The notes under the pieces are model-generated. The model had not been told where the DNA came from. It was given only the letters and a program-made list of their open reading frames with translations, and made no database searches. Shown one piece after another: positions 7,805 through 13,811 of a stretch of DNA of 15,725 nucleotides; position 1 is the first letter of the stretch; each line of letters begins with the position of its first letter. The translations under genes and the position numbers were made by a program. This stretch comes from Solirubrobacterales bacterium 70-9 (lineage in GTDB: Bacteria > Actinomycetota > Thermoleophilia > Solirubrobacterales > 70-9), in the NCBI GenBank assembly GCA_001898095.1, contig MKSH01000015.1, forward strand, positions 1 through 15,725, written 5' to 3'.

Positions 7805-8590
7805 CTAGCGGAAACCCGCGGCGGTGCAGAGGCCGGGCCAGGTCTCGGGGCAGTGGCCGGGGACGAGGCGGGCGCCTTCGGCCGCGGCCATGGTGACGAG
7901 GCGATCGTGGGAGGTGCGGCGGAGCGGCGCGTCGGCGGGGTCGGCGGAGGAGCCGATCGGCGTGTCGGTGTCGATGCCCCGCTGCAGGTCGATCGCATCG
8001 ACGGCGAAGATCCAGGTGCCGCTCTGCGCCATCCGCACCCGGTAGGACATGTGCCCGGGAGTGTGCCCCGGGGTCGCGACCGCCTCGATCCCGGGAGCGA
8101 TCTCGGCGTCGCCGTCGAGTTGGCGCCAGCGCAGGCCGTCGCGCACGTAGTCCTCGCGGCGGTAGAACACCTCGGCTCCCGCACGCTCGTGGGCGAAGCG
8201 GAGCTCGGTTCCCTGGATCGCCACCTCGATCCCGGCGTCGGCAAGGTGACGAAGGCCGCCACTGTGGTCGACGTGGAGGTGGGAGACGGCGGCGCCGGCG
8301 AGATCCTCGGGCGCGAGGCCGTGATCGGCGAGGCCCTCCAGCAGCGGGTCGCCGTCGGTGTCGAACTCGGGCAGGTGCTCACCGAACATCGGGTCGGTGG
8401 TGACGTCGCGGTAGGGCCGCGGATCGCAGCCGGTCTCCAGCAGCCACCAGCCCGCCGGCGAGTGGGCGAGCACGCCGATCAGCGGCAGCCGCAGCCAGTC
8501 TTTCGAGCCGCCTTCGAGCGAGACCCATTCCGGTGCCGCCTCCCAGCCGAGGGAGAGGCAGAAGAGGCGGTCGCAGACCGCGGCGCTCAT
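7805..8590 (-). CDS. Metallo-beta-lactamase-fold hydrolase, N-acyl-homoserine-lactonase-like
   Basis: This 261-residue protein carries the complete binuclear zinc set of the MBL fold: H104-x-H106-x-D108-H109 (SHLHVDHSGGL), H176 (TPGHTPGH), D198 (AVDAID) and H246 (PGHCPE). The layout, with an N-terminal strand pair (LIGVLAHSPAGWWLLETGCDPRPY) and no C-terminal beta-CASP or DNA-binding part, is that of the AiiA/AttM/BlcC lactonase group. That group opens acyl-homoserine lactones or small lactones such as gamma-butyrolactone. In this locus a lactone, cyclic amide or ester intermediate is as likely as a quorum signal. Its ATG overlaps the stop of the upstream M24 gene (ATGA), so the two form an operon. 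Its stop lies only 6 bases from the stop of the convergent DMFase-like gene, leaving no room for a separate terminator. Confidence 0.85.
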   Translation of the reverse strand: MSAAVCDRLFCLSLGWEAAPEWVSLEGGSKDWLRLPLIGVLAHSPAGWWLLETGCDPRPYRDVTTDPMFGEHLPEFDTDGDPLLEGLADHGLAPEDLAGAAVSHLHVDHSGGLRHLADAGIEVAIQGTELRFAHERAGAEVFYRREDYVRDGLRWRQLDGDAEIAPGIEAVATPGHTPGHMSYRVRMAQSGTWIFAVDAIDLQRGIDTDTPIGSSADPADAPLRRTSHDRLVTMAAAEGARLVPGHCPETWPGLCTAAGFR

Positions 8591-9756
8591 CGCGCGGGCA
8601 CCTCGAGGATCGTGCGCGGCAGCTCGGAGAGCACCTCGAGCCCGTCCTCGGTCATCACGATCGTGTCGATCGCGCAGGCCTCGAATTTCGACTCCGGGTC
8701 GACCAGCACGGTCTCGTAGTTGGAGACGTAGCCCGGCTGCCAGGTGACCTTGGTGAAGCCGTCGTTGGCGAGGTAGGTGTGGCCGACCCAGCCGGGCGGC
8801 AGCGCGATCCCGAGCGAGTAGCCGCCGACCCACCAGACCTTCTCGGCGGCGATCCGGTCGTAGACCCAGCGTTCGGCGGCGGCGGTGGCGAACTCCGGCC
8901 CCTCGCCGAGCCGCGCCAGCCGCTGCAGCTCCGGCAGCGAGCCGGCCGCCGCCTCGAGCAGCTCGGCCGCTTCGGGGTTCGGTTCGCCGAGGGCGAAGGT
9001 ACGGCAGAGGTTGGCGTGGTAATGGTCGACCACGCCGCAGAAGTCGATCGAGACGATGTCGTCGGCCCCCAGCTCGCGGTGGGAGGGGAAGGAGTGGGTG
9101 TCCACCCAGGCGGTCGGCCCGGAGCAGATCACCGGTGGCATCGCGGCGAACTCGGAGCCGCCGTCGATCAGCAGCATGTTGACCAGGGCGGCGATCTGCA
9201 GCTCGCTCATCCCGGGGCGGAGGCGTTCCTGCAGCGCCCGCATCGCGGCGTCGGCGATCTGGCCGGCCTGGCGGATCCGCTCCAGCTCGGCGGGCGACTT
9301 GTAGAGGCGGATGTCGTCGACGATCCAGTCGCCCGCGGTGACCGTGGCGCCGCCCGCTTCGAGCGCGTCGGCGATCCCCTCGGCGATCGGCGCCGCCGGG
9401 TTCAGGCTGTAGCGCTCGAGCCCGACCGTGGCGCCGCCGAGGCCGCGGTCGTCGAACGCCGCCGCCACCGCCGGCGCCGCGGCGCCGTACTCGAACAGGA
9501 CCAGCTCGTCGTAGCGGCCGTGGAGGCGGGCGTAGTCCTCGTGCCGGGTCCAGTCGAAGAAGATGACCTCGGCCGGCTCGCGGACGACGACGCAACCCAG
9601 GGGCAGTCGCCACGGGTACCAGATCGCGTCGTAACCGGTGAGGTAGAAAAGGTTCGGCGGGCTGGTCACGTACAGCGCGTCGAGTCCCGCGCGCGCCATC
9701 GAGCTGATGACCTTCTCCAGTCGGGCCGGATACTCGTCGAGGCCGTGGGAAGCCAT
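8587..9756 (-). CDS. M24 'pita-bread' family protein with degraded metal site (creatinase/aminopeptidase P superfamily)
   Basis: Predicted 389 residues, with the N-terminal creatinase domain (DALYVTSPPNLFYLTGY) and the C-terminal pita-bread fold. The five metal ligands of active M24 peptidases are D, D, H, E, E. Here the positions read D238 (SIDFCG), N249 (HANLCRTF), Y313 (GYSLGIALP), E348 (SNYETVL) and I363 (CAIDTIVMT), so three are lost. The D-to-N spacing of 11 equals the D-D spacing in the second M24 gene of this window, which supports the alignment. A metal-free use of this fold is known in creatinase, which splits a guanidino C-N bond using His and Glu, so a non-peptidase hydrolase is likely. 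The substrate-pocket His in DTHSFPSH remains. I chose the ATG at the start of MASHGLDEYP because the homologous region begins there and the longer frame crosses operator-like boxes; no good Shine-Dalgarno is visible, so the start is less certain than the gene. Confidence 0.82.
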   Translation of the reverse strand: MASHGLDEYPARLEKVISSMARAGLDALYVTSPPNLFYLTGYDAIWYPWRLPLGCVVVREPAEVIFFDWTRHEDYARLHGRYDELVLFEYGAAAPAVAAAFDDRGLGGATVGLERYSLNPAAPIAEGIADALEAGGATVTAGDWIVDDIRLYKSPAELERIRQAGQIADAAMRALQERLRPGMSELQIAALVNMLLIDGGSEFAAMPPVICSGPTAWVDTHSFPSHRELGADDIVSIDFCGVVDHYHANLCRTFALGEPNPEAAELLEAAAGSLPELQRLARLGEGPEFATAAAERWVYDRIAAEKVWWVGGYSLGIALPPGWVGHTYLANDGFTKVTWQPGYVSNYETVLVDPESKFEACAIDTIVMTEDGLEVLSELPRTILEVPAR

Positions 9757-9764
9757 CTCGTCAA

Positions 9765-9796
9765 GGATACAATAAGAACCCAAGGGGATCCAATAC
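9765..9796. promoter_or_regulatory. Paired operator-like boxes A and B (GGATAC/GGATCC + AATA), 21 bp apart
   Basis: GGATACAATA at 9765 and GGATCCAATA at 9786 begin exactly 21 bases apart, two helical turns. They lie 9-42 bases upstream of the minus-strand M24 start, in what would be its 5' untranslated region or promoter. The same decamer recurs before other units of this locus (boxes C-G, and variants before the solute-binding protein). A dimeric repressor such as a GntR-family protein often reads palindromes of this kind (for example TTGGATCCAA-like); that assignment is inference. Confidence 0.5.
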
Positions 9797-9832
9797 GAAA
9801 GACTTGACATACCGAAGCTGAGAACCACTCTC

Positions 9833-9880
9833 TGGATCCAGACTATGATAGTTTGGATCCAAGTTAGCTAGAGGGGATCC
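9833..9880. promoter_or_regulatory. Operator-like boxes C, D, E and central dyad in the divergent promoter
   Basis: GGATCC occurs at 9834, 9855 and 9875, steps of 21 and 20 bases. Boxes C and D are mirror-placed around ACTATGATAGT (9842-9852), an odd palindrome centred on 9847. Together they form a 29-base dyad (9833-9861) in which 13 of 14 base pairs match. Box D is itself within TTGGATCCAA (9853-9862). The region lies between the minus-strand M24 gene and the plus-strand helical-protein gene, so a factor bound here could control both directions. Confidence 0.6.
9844..9849 (+). promoter_or_regulatory. Candidate -10 hexamer TATGAT for the rightward unit
   Basis: TATGAT differs from the TATAAT consensus at one base. 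A start point about 7 bases downstream would fall inside box D, a classic repressor position. No convincing -35 hexamer sits 16-18 bases upstream (AGAACC-like only). Because the hexamer is within a palindrome, the opposite strand also reads TATCAT and could serve the leftward unit. Confidence 0.4.
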
Positions 9881-9965
9881 TGGTGAGGCAAAATTCGATT
9901 TGTAGAGTTCTGCGTCGATGTGGTGGGCCGTTCCCCGATCTGGGCCTCTGGGGCGGGGCTGCGTG

Positions 9966-10571
9966 ATGGCGGTGCCAGAGCACAGGCGCCTGCAGCATGA
10001 GGCCGTACGCACGGAGGCACGCGCCCAACGTTCACTATTTGCCGGCGATTGCGCCCAGGCACAGGATGAGTTCTCGGCCGCGATCGAGCTCTACAAGCAG
10101 TCGTACGAGATCGCGCCGCCCGGAGCCACGGGCCGACTGATCGGATTGCTGAAGGCCAGCGTCATCGGTGCTACCGCGGAACTCGAGTCGGTGGCCTACG
10201 CGAAGCGGCATCTGCGCCATGAGGACGACGATCCGCCCCGCGCATACGCCTTCGCGATCTGCCGGCTCATCGACGGAGCCGACGAGGGGCTTCCGGAATA
10301 TGTCGATGCGATGCGGCCAGGCTCGCCGCCGTTCGGGCGGGCGGCCACGGCGATCGAGGCCCTCGGGCGACGGTCGGCAAAGAGCTACGCCGACGCCGTC
10401 GCGGCGATCGTCCACGATTTCGAAGGGCGTCGTCACCATGTCACCAAGGTGCCGATCGCGGACACGGCGCTGATGCTCGAGATCTTCGCCAGACGGCGGG
10501 GCATCGCCGCCCATCCGTCCTCGCCGCTGCTCCCCGCGCCGTGTCCCGGCGGTGCCCAAGGGCACGCCTAG
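9966..10571 (+). CDS. Uncharacterised helical protein (TPR-like N-terminus)
   Basis: I do not recognise this 201-residue protein. Residues about 15-70 read as two to three amphipathic helices (RSLFAGDCAQAQDEFSAAIE, then IELYKQSYEIAPPGATGRLI) resembling a tetratricopeptide-like pair. The middle is Ala/Arg-rich helix, and near the C-terminus is a distinctive KVPIADTALMLEIFARRRG segment followed by a Pro-rich tail (SSPLLPAPCPGGA). There is no signal peptide, membrane segment or obvious catalytic motif. It is 38 bases from the cupin gene downstream and probably co-transcribed from the divergent promoter with boxes C-E. The ATG at 9966 is preferred; GTG at 9963 or ATG at 9918 are in the same frame and neither has a strong ribosome site. 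Third codon positions are less uniformly G/C than in the catabolic operon, hinting at a different history. Confidence 0.65.
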   Translation: MAVPEHRRLQHEAVRTEARAQRSLFAGDCAQAQDEFSAAIELYKQSYEIAPPGATGRLIGLLKASVIGATAELESVAYAKRHLRHEDDDPPRAYAFAICRLIDGADEGLPEYVDAMRPGSPPFGRAATAIEALGRRSAKSYADAVAAIVHDFEGRRHHVTKVPIADTALMLEIFARRRGIAAHPSSPLLPAPCPGGAQGHA

Positions 10572-10596
10572 CAGGATTCTCAGGTCAATCGCGACG

Positions 10597-10603
10597 AAGG
10601 AGG
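10597..10603 (+). promoter_or_regulatory. Shine-Dalgarno AAGGAGG for the cupin gene
   Basis: A near-perfect AAGGAGG lies 6 bases before the ATG at 10610 and decides that start over earlier in-frame codons. It is the strongest ribosome site seen in the window. Confidence 0.8.
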
Positions 10604-10609
10604 AAGTAC

Positions 10610-11128
10610 ATGCAGGCCGATCAGGCGCCTCGGAAGCAGTGGGCGCGGGCGCATCTGGAGGACATCCCAGACGACCACCCGGCCGGTTGGTGGGACCACG
10701 AGGCAAGCACCGAGGGTTTCGGGACGCGGTGGCATCCGGTGCGTCGGCATTTCGGCGTGGAGGGCTTCGGCATCGCCGCATCCGGAGCGGACACCGGGAA
10801 GGAGCTGATCGTCCCGCACAACGAGCTCGGTGAGGGCGAAGTGGAGACTCCGGAGGACCCGTACGTCCGCGGTCAAGAGGAGGTCTACTTCCTGGCCCGC
10901 GGAAGGGCGCGTTTCACTCTCGACGACGAGGTGGCCGATCTGGTCGCGGGCGACATCCTCTTCGTCCCGCCGCACGTTCAGCGAGCCGCGACGGCCTTGG
11001 AGGACGGCACCTTGGTGCTCGGAGTCGGCGGTGCTCCCGGCAAGGCCTACCATGGCCTCGATCCGAGCAAGCACGTGCCCGATGCCTTGCCCCACTCGGT
11101 CGCCGCGCGCCGTGATGCCGAGGGCTAG
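10610..11128 (+). CDS. Single-domain cupin protein
   Basis: A 172-residue cytoplasmic protein. Residues about 55-140 form a cupin_2 barrel: the segment GQEEVYFLARGRARFTLDDE is strand C-D of the first cupin motif, and LVAGDILFVPPHVQRAA is the second (G-D-x-x-x-V-P-P). Cupins of this QEEVY type are common in actinobacteria. The usual H-x-H pair before the conserved Glu is replaced (V-R-G-Q-E-E), and the second-motif His is displaced (P-P-H rather than a His after the loop), so the standard metal site is incomplete. It may bind a ligand or act as an isomerase/sensor rather than a dioxygenase. The N-terminal 50 residues (PAGWWDHEASTEGF and on) are not typical cupin. It follows the helical protein gene and ends 150 bases before the next unit. 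The substrate is unknown. Confidence 0.82.
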   Translation: MQADQAPRKQWARAHLEDIPDDHPAGWWDHEASTEGFGTRWHPVRRHFGVEGFGIAASGADTGKELIVPHNELGEGEVETPEDPYVRGQEEVYFLARGRARFTLDDEVADLVAGDILFVPPHVQRAATALEDGTLVLGVGGAPGKAYHGLDPSKHVPDALPHSVAARRDAEG

Positions 11129-11229
11129 ATGGGATCCGGCCTGAGGTGGGACGTGCGCCGGTCCGCCGGCGCAGGCGGCGACAGCCGGCCTCCTCGGCGT
11201 GGCGGAAAGTCATCTATCTTAGGATGGAT

Positions 11230-11260
11230 GGATCCAGTAAGGAGCTGAAGGGATCCAATA
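11230..11260. promoter_or_regulatory. Paired operator-like boxes F and G (GGATCCAGTA / GGATCCAATA), 21 bp apart
   Basis: GGATCC starts at 11230 and 11251, again exactly 21 bases apart, each followed by A-(A/G)-T-A. They lie between a weak -10-like TATCTT (11215-11220) and the GGGAGGAG ribosome site (11261-11268) of the second M24 gene, so binding would block early transcription. The identity of the decamer with box B, on the other side of the cupin unit, links the two promoters. Confidence 0.55.
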
Positions 11261-11278
11261 GGGAGGAGCTGCCGTACC

Positions 11279-12481
11279 GTGCTCGAAACCGATCCGACTC
11301 TCGACTCGCCGCCGCCGCTTCCCGCCCAGGCGGAGTACGTCGAACGCCAGGAGCGGGCCCGCCAGGCCGTCGAGGAGGCCGGGCTCGACGGCTTGATCGC
11401 CTTCGGCAGCCGCGCCTGGCCGTGGGCCGTCCGCTGGCTCGCCGACCACCAGTCCGGCTTTCAGCAGTTGGGCAACTCGCCGAGCTTCGGCGACCGCGGC
11501 TTCTCCGCCCTCGTCCTCCCGGTCGACGGCGCCCCGATCCTGCTGCTCGACCAGCGCAGCCTGCCCGGCGAATGTGCCGTCGACGACGCCCGCACGGTGG
11601 AGCGGATAACGGTCGGGGTCGCCGCCGCCCTCGCCGACTGCGGCCTGGTCGGCAAGCGGCTCGGCATCGCCGGCGAGGGCGTGATGATGGACCGCCATCG
11701 GCGTGAGATCGAGGCGGCGCTCGGCGGGCCGCTCGACCTGCACCCGGTCGATCACCTGATCGAGCCGCTCCACCGGGTCAAGAGCCCGGTCGAGCTCGAC
11801 TGCATGCGCTACGCCTCGGCGGTCGGCGCCGAGTGGATGCGGACGATGATGGAGGCGGCCGAGCCCGGCCGCACCGAGGGGGACCTGGTCGCGATCGGGC
11901 TGCCGGTGCTGCTGCGCCACGGCGGCTTCCCGGCCGACGTGGTCGCCGGGTCGGGCAACCCCTGTCGGCCGCAGGCCGCCCGCGGCATCCCCTCCTTCAA
12001 CTCCGCCCGCCCGCTCGAGGCAGGCGACCTGCTGCGGCTCGACGGCTTCGGCCCGGTGCGCGGCTACGGCTGCGACCTGGCCCGCTCGACCTGCGTCGGC
12101 GCCACCCCCACCGACCCTCAGCGCGAGGTGCTCGAGCATGCGGTCGAGTTCATCGACACGCTGATCGCCGCCGTGCGCCCGGGCGTAACCCACGAGGCCG
12201 TCCACGACCTCGGCACCGCCTGGATGGTCGAGCGGGGCTACCAGCCGCACGCCTACTTCGAGGGCTTCTGGCCGGCCTTCGGGCACCAGATCGGGCTGAC
12301 CACCGAGGGCCCGTTCATCGCCGCGGGGGAGACCGATCCGATCCAGGCCGGACAGGCGATGTCGATCGAGATCGTCCTCGGCACGCCGGAGACCGGAGGG
12401 ATCAGCCACGAGGAGTCGTTCATCGTGACCGAGGACGGCACCGAGGTGATCACCTCCCGCTGTCCGCAGCGGTGGTGGTGA
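11279..12481 (+). CDS. M24 family metallopeptidase (Xaa-Pro peptidase-like), metal site intact
   Basis: A 400-residue pita-bread enzyme with an N-terminal creatinase-type domain (about residues 15-160) and a C-terminal catalytic domain. All five expected ligands are present: D255 (RLDGFG), D266 (GCDLARST), H336 (FGHQIGL), E364 (MSIEIVL) and E378 (SHEESFIVTEDG). The family uses two Mn, Co or Fe ions to cleave bonds next to proline or similar imino acids; some relatives are hydrolases of small amides. No signal peptide, so it acts in the cytoplasm. The GTG start follows GGGAGGAG by 10 bases. The stop overlaps the start of the MFS gene (GTGA), which pairs an importer with an intracellular hydrolase. 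Sequence differs strongly from the other M24 gene in this window, so they are not a recent duplication. Confidence 0.88.
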   Translation: MLETDPTLDSPPPLPAQAEYVERQERARQAVEEAGLDGLIAFGSRAWPWAVRWLADHQSGFQQLGNSPSFGDRGFSALVLPVDGAPILLLDQRSLPGECAVDDARTVERITVGVAAALADCGLVGKRLGIAGEGVMMDRHRREIEAALGGPLDLHPVDHLIEPLHRVKSPVELDCMRYASAVGAEWMRTMMEAAEPGRTEGDLVAIGLPVLLRHGGFPADVVAGSGNPCRPQAARGIPSFNSARPLEAGDLLRLDGFGPVRGYGCDLARSTCVGATPTDPQREVLEHAVEFIDTLIAAVRPGVTHEAVHDLGTAWMVERGYQPHAYFEGFWPAFGHQIGLTTEGPFIAAGETDPIQAGQAMSIEIVLGTPETGGISHEESFIVTEDGTEVITSRCPQRWW

Positions 12482-13710
12482 CCAGGCCGGAGCCGATGGC
12501 CGGGCTGGCCCGGCGCACTCTCTGGCTGCTGGTCGTAGCCTCGACCCTCAGCTTCATGGCGATGGGTTGCTACGCGGCGATCCTGCCCGGCTACGTCCTC
12601 CACCACCTGGACCTCTCCAGCGCCGCGGTCGGCCTCGCCATGGGGGCCACCGGATTCGTCGCGGTGGTCCTGCGGCCGCTCGGCGGCAGCTGGGGCGACC
12701 GCTACGGGCGGCGGCCGCTGACGATCGTCGGCTCGCTCGTGCTGGCGCTCGGGTCGGCCCTCCTGCTCGGGCCGGGCGTCCTGGTCCTGATCGTCTTCGC
12801 CCGCGTCCTCACCGGGGCGGGCGATGCGCTCTTCACCACCGCGGCGATGGCCTGGGTGGTCGACGTCTCGCGGCCCGAGCGGCGCGCCCGCGACATGTCG
12901 ACGATCGGCATGGCACTCTGGCTGGGCCTCGCCCTCGGCCCGCAGTGGGGCGTCTTCGCCCGCGAACAGGCGGGCTACGACGGCGTCTGGCTGGGAGCCA
13001 CCGGCCTGGTGCTGGCGGCCGGGGTGCTCGTCTGGCTGATCGGTCCGCCCGCCACTCCGCGCCGGCCGCAGCCCGGGGCGAGCGGCTTCCGGATCCCCCG
13101 CGGGGCGATCCTGCCCGCCCTCGCGATGGTGCTCATCTGTTACGGCAACGGGGTCTTCGAGGCCTTCGGCATCGTCCACATGACCGGCCGCGGGATCGCC
13201 GGCGGGGCGGGCCTCGGCGGCGCCGCCAGCGTCTTCACCGTGGTCGCCGTCACCACCTTCCTCGGCCGCTTCGCCGGTGGGGTGCTCGCCGACAAGTACA
13301 GCCCGCGGCCGGTGGCGATCGCCGGGGTGCTGACGATCGCCGCCTCCTACGGCGTGGTCGCGGTCTCGAGCAGCTTCCTCGTCGCCGCCTCGGGCGGCGC
13401 CCTGCTGGGGGTTGGGCTGGCGCTGATCTATCCGGCGCTGGCGCTGGTGGTGACGCGTTCGGTCGGCGCCTCCGAGCGGGGCGCCGGGCTCGGCGTCTTC
13501 CTCGCCTCGCTCGACGTCACCTTCGGCGTCGGGCCGCTGGTCGGCGGCCTCGTGGTCGGCGCCACCTCGACCGAGACGGCCCTCTTCAGCGGCGTCGCGG
13601 TCGCCCTGATGTCGCTGCCTGTGGTGATGGCGGCGGGCAATCCGCCGGTCGGCCAGGACCCCGAGGAAGAACTGGAGCTGGCCGAGGAGCGGCCGCCATC
13701 TCCGGTGTGA
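12478..13710 (+). CDS. Major facilitator superfamily transporter
   Basis: This 410-residue protein is almost wholly hydrophobic with about 12 predicted membrane segments; the first spans about residues 15-37. The MFS motif A is clear between segments 2 and 3 (G69-G-S-W-G-D74-R-Y-G-R-R), with a degenerate second copy in the symmetrical half (GGVLADKYSPRP). The C-terminal tail is acidic (EEELELAEERP). The sequence does not reveal substrate or direction; drug/metabolite exporters and organic-acid importers share this pattern. The GTG start lies in a GTGA overlap with the M24 gene; a Met at residue 7 is an alternative. Coupling to a peptidase-like hydrolase favours uptake of its substrate, which is inference. 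Confidence 0.88.
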   Translation: MTRPEPMAGLARRTLWLLVVASTLSFMAMGCYAAILPGYVLHHLDLSSAAVGLAMGATGFVAVVLRPLGGSWGDRYGRRPLTIVGSLVLALGSALLLGPGVLVLIVFARVLTGAGDALFTTAAMAWVVDVSRPERRARDMSTIGMALWLGLALGPQWGVFAREQAGYDGVWLGATGLVLAAGVLVWLIGPPATPRRPQPGASGFRIPRGAILPALAMVLICYGNGVFEAFGIVHMTGRGIAGGAGLGGAASVFTVVAVTTFLGRFAGGVLADKYSPRPVAIAGVLTIAASYGVVAVSSSFLVAASGGALLGVGLALIYPALALVVTRSVGASERGAGLGVFLASLDVTFGVGPLVGGLVVGATSTETALFSGVAVALMSLPVVMAAGNPPVGQDPEEELELAEERPPSPV

Positions 13711-13712
13711 TC

Positions 13713-13756
13713 GTACGCAAAAAGTGGCAAGTGGTATCCAAAAAGTGATAGCTTGG
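13713..13756 (+). promoter_or_regulatory. 21-bp-phased repeat and promoter-like module before the solute-binding protein
   Basis: The nonamer CAAAAAGTG is repeated at 13718 and 13739, 21 bases apart, each inside a box variant (GTACGC at 13713, GTATCC at 13734). From 13734 on, the sequence aligns without gaps to boxes C-D (from 9834): 18 of 27 bases match, including TGATAG-(C/T)-TTGG at the same offset. This suggests the same regulator or promoter type drives both units. It begins right after the MFS stop, so the binding-protein gene has its own promoter. Confidence 0.5.
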
Positions 13757-13811
13757 CGACAGAAGCGGGGCTGGGATACCCCGACCCGGAGAGATGAAAG
13801 GTACGAAACCA

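Noticed and set aside
9804..9809. Perfect TTGACA (-35 consensus) on the plus strand
   Set aside because: No -10-like hexamer at 16-18 bases downstream; the TATGAT at 9844 is 34 bases away.
9757..9828. Longer N-terminus for the minus-strand M24 protein (start at 9828 or 9810)
   Set aside because: The added residues cross boxes A and B, resemble no M24 N-terminus, and have no ribosome site; the start at 9756 fits the family.
11132..11137. GGATCC just after the cupin stop codon
   Set aside because: It lacks the A/T-rich flank and a partner at 21 bases, so I did not count it as an operator box.
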